A stretch of 10,877 bases of DNA, from contig JAHLKH010000467.1 in assembly GCA_025526915.1 (NCBI GenBank), forward strand, positions 1 to 10,877, written 5' to 3'. Shown piece after piece: positions 9,287 through 10,877 of this stretch (position 1 is its first letter; every line of letters begins with the position of its first letter). Source of the stretch: Entophlyctis helioformis. Taxonomy: Eukaryota > Chytridiomycota > Chytridiomycetes > Chytridiales > Chytriomycetaceae. The notes under the pieces were generated by a model. It had not been told where the DNA came from, searched no databases, and saw nothing but the letters and a program-made list of their open reading frames with translations. A program made the position numbers and the translations under genes.

Positions 9287-10017
9287 GTGCTGTGGGCGTG
9301 GAGAGCTCGGTGGGACAAGGCAGTCGGTGCACTCGTGAAGGCGAGGGAGTTGGAAACAGTCAAGCGGGCACGACGCGGACTGAAAAGGAGGGCGGCAGCG
9401 CGTGGAGATGCGCCATCTGCCTGCCGCACAATGAGGCGGCCACGTCAGCAGTCCGCAGGCGTGGATGGTCCGAACGGCTGTGTCGCGATCTCTGCTCCAG
9501 TGACTGCAACCTGGTCCTCGGGATCGGGGCATGATTCTAAGGACACTACTATTCGCTGGCCGTGCCACTTTGGAGAGGACGCCACGTTTGCGAGGGAACA
9601 GGAAGTAGTGATGCGATCGCTACTTCGATCCAACTGGTCAGGGAGGCTATACCCCGAGTCGGGTTCCCTCGCTCTTTTTCATGCGACTCCGATGCTCACG
9701 GACACTGCTTGTGATACCCACGGCGTGCAGTCAAGGGCTGATGGCAAGTGCCGGCATATCTCCTGCATTGCACTCGTGGATCGCATGGTTTCAAATCATG
9801 GAGTGAGCCAGGAGCGAGTCGTGCACCATACTCCCACGATCGATCCCGTGATCCAAGTGCAGACAGATCGAACAGCCAGCGAAAGAACAATGGCACTGTG
9901 GATTCGGTCCCAGGGATCATGACTCAAAAATGACACAAGATCCGCCGGTACAACAATATCATTGGGTTGGATTCAGAAACGGTGAGAATTGTAAGAGGTC
10001 ATAAGTGAGGGGAGTGA
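9287..10017. other. Intergenic region without a convincing gene
   Basis: It lies between the 5' end of the Ser-rich gene and the 3' end of the tropomodulin-like gene, both on the minus strand. The longest open frame here (plus strand, up to 9922) has mixed, low-bias composition and no recognisable domain. I found no tRNA, rRNA or mobile-element signal. It should hold the terminator of the tropomodulin-like gene and the promoter of the Ser-rich gene, but no clear AATAAA is present on the minus strand just after 10018. Confidence 0.5.
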
Positions 10018-10877
10018 TCAGTTAGAGTTGGCAGCAGCAGCAAGGCGAGCCTTGCGTGCGATTTCCTTGTTGCGGGTGATGTAAGCGGTCGACCTGGTCG
10101 CGCGATGGAACATCGCGGAACTGGAGGGAGAGCTTCTGCAGCCTGTGTTCTCGACACGTGTCAGCGAGATGCACAGCATAGCATCCGATGAATGATGCAA
10201 CGTACGTCTCGTTCTTGAGAAGCGCGCGCGAAAAGGCCTGCTCGGCGTCAGTGCCCGTCTGGGTGATGGAGCGCTGGTGGTCAAGCTTGAGCTCAGTGAG
10301 CGTGCTGTTGGTCTCCAGCGCCTGGGCGATGGCGCGCATCTACATGAATCACAATACGAAAAAAGGTGTGAGACGCAGGAAACAGCCAGATGTGCACCAT
10401 TGAGAGGAATCCAGTGAAAGAGAGCGCAACGTACACCAGCGGGACCGATGCTGTTGCCGCTGAGATCAAAGGAGAGGACACCGGTGTTGACAGCAAGGCC
10501 CTTGGCAATCTCGACAGCCGACTGGTTGTTGAGCTTGACATTGTGCATGTTGATGGACTTGAGGTGCGTGTTGGTCTTGAGGCCCTCAGCAAGAGCAAAC
10601 TGCATGGTGAGCCATGAACACATCGCAGTCCTTGATGTCAAAGGACGTCAGCGAAGGGTCGTTGGACTTAGCATCACAAGCGCGTGGAGGAGCTCGTCGA
10701 GAAGCGGGTTGCTGGCACGGATGGCGGCTGTGACGGACGAAAGCGGCACTGGGGGGCCGTCTTCGCGGTTGAGAGGGGCGATCGCCGGTGCAGCGGCCGG
10801 ATGCTCGTCGCGGAAGGCCTGGCTGTCGCGCCCGCGGACGCTCGAACGGGGAGTCTCTCGGACGGGAGCAGCCTTTG
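10018..10877 (-). CDS. Tropomodulin-like LRR protein, 3' part; 5' end outside the window
   Basis: Tropomodulins cap actin pointed ends with an LRR domain. Reading right to left: a Pro/Ala-rich linker, AAIRASNPLLDELLHAL, SNDPSLTSFDIKDCDV, ALAEGLKTNTHLKSINMHNV, QSAVEIAKGLAVNTGVLSF, SGNSIGPAG, then after an intron MRAIAQALETNSTLTELKL, DHQRSITQTGTDAEQAF, SRALLKNET, then after a second intron LQKLSLQFRDVPSRDQVDR and YITRNKEIARKARLAAAAN. This order (LRRs, the E(L/I)K(L/I)D-Q segment, KN-TLxKL, and a basic C-terminal helix with RNK...RKxRL) matches the tropomodulin/leiomodin C-terminal LRR domain. Introns are 10434-10340 and 10205-10143. Three one-base breaks are needed: a missing base at 10671-10680, an extra base near 10600-10617, and an extra T at 10083-10084. 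The stop is at 10018-10020. The family call is good; actin capping in this organism is inferred. Confidence 0.82.
10143..10205 (-). other. Intron in the tropomodulin-like gene (63 bp)
   Basis: The donor is GTACGT at 10205-10200 and the acceptor is AACACAG ending at 10143, phase 2 (AC|G). It joins LLKNET to LQKLSL, matching the family's KNxTLxKL segment. Confidence 0.88.
10340..10434 (-). other. Intron in the tropomodulin-like gene (95 bp)
   Basis: The donor is GTACGT at 10434-10429 and the acceptor is CATGTAG ending at 10340, phase 0. It joins GNSIGPAG to MRAIAQALE, a seamless LRR unit (NxIGPxGxxAIAxALE). Confidence 0.88.

Noticed and set aside
9770..9810. GGTTTCAAATCATGG, another weak tRNA-like T-arm
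   Set aside because: It does not fit the GGTTCRANTCC consensus and no cloverleaf can be drawn around it.
9206..9922. Plus-strand 238-codon open frame in the intergenic region
   Set aside because: It starts inside the minus-strand Ser-rich gene and crosses the tandem repeats. It shows no domain or clear codon bias.
10600..10621. A 22-nt GT...CAG stretch in the tropomodulin-like gene whose removal would restore the frame in phase 0
   Set aside because: 22 nt is too short for ordinary spliceosomal splicing, and removal would delete about seven residues of an LRR unit. A single extra base keeps the repeat length and is simpler.

Overview
The window looks like nuclear DNA of a GC-rich, compactly organised eukaryote. 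The gene families are eukaryotic (glycogen debranching enzyme, METTL5, EF-hand, tropomodulin-like LRR). The introns are short, about 47-95 bp, with GT(A/G)AG-type donors and CAG or TAG acceptors. Coding regions favour C or G at third positions. The families fit an opisthokont, either an early-diverging (zoosporic-type) fungus or a unicellular relative of animals. The sequence alone does not settle which, and nothing in it looks bacterial, viral or mobile.

Layout: (1) 1-2940, + strand: the 3' part of a glycogen debranching enzyme (AGL/GDB1), cut by the left edge. (2) 3171-4544, - strand: a gene of unknown function with an acidic, low-complexity product, convergent with AGL. (3) 4545-5007: a shared upstream region between two divergent genes. 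(4) 5008-6816, + strand: an intact gene for a 602-residue protein with a long disordered N-terminus and a C-terminal EF-hand module. (5) 6914-7701, - strand: a complete three-exon METTL5 (18S rRNA m6A methyltransferase), tail-to-tail with the EF-hand gene. (6) 7765-9216, - strand: a gene of unknown function for a Ser-rich protein carrying an RVxF-type PP1-docking motif; its stop lies only 63 bp upstream of the METTL5 start. (7) 9217-10017: about 800 bp with no convincing gene, containing short tandem repeats next to gene 6. (8) 10018-10877, - strand: the 3' part of a tropomodulin-like LRR gene, cut by the right edge.

A striking property of the window is that genes 1, 2, 6 and 8 all need single-base frame corrections, while the EF-hand gene and METTL5 need none. 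In AGL most corrections fall in short G or C runs and the conserved protein motifs survive across every break. I therefore read these as consensus or sequencing indels rather than pseudogenes. Naive ORF calls would split these genes into false short proteins.

The genes do not form one pathway. AGL mobilises glycogen, METTL5 modifies the small ribosomal subunit, the tropomodulin-like protein probably acts on actin pointed ends, and the EF-hand and RVxF proteins look like signalling or adaptor proteins. The observations most worth following up are the tropomodulin-like protein, the two unrecognised proteins, and the frame-break pattern.
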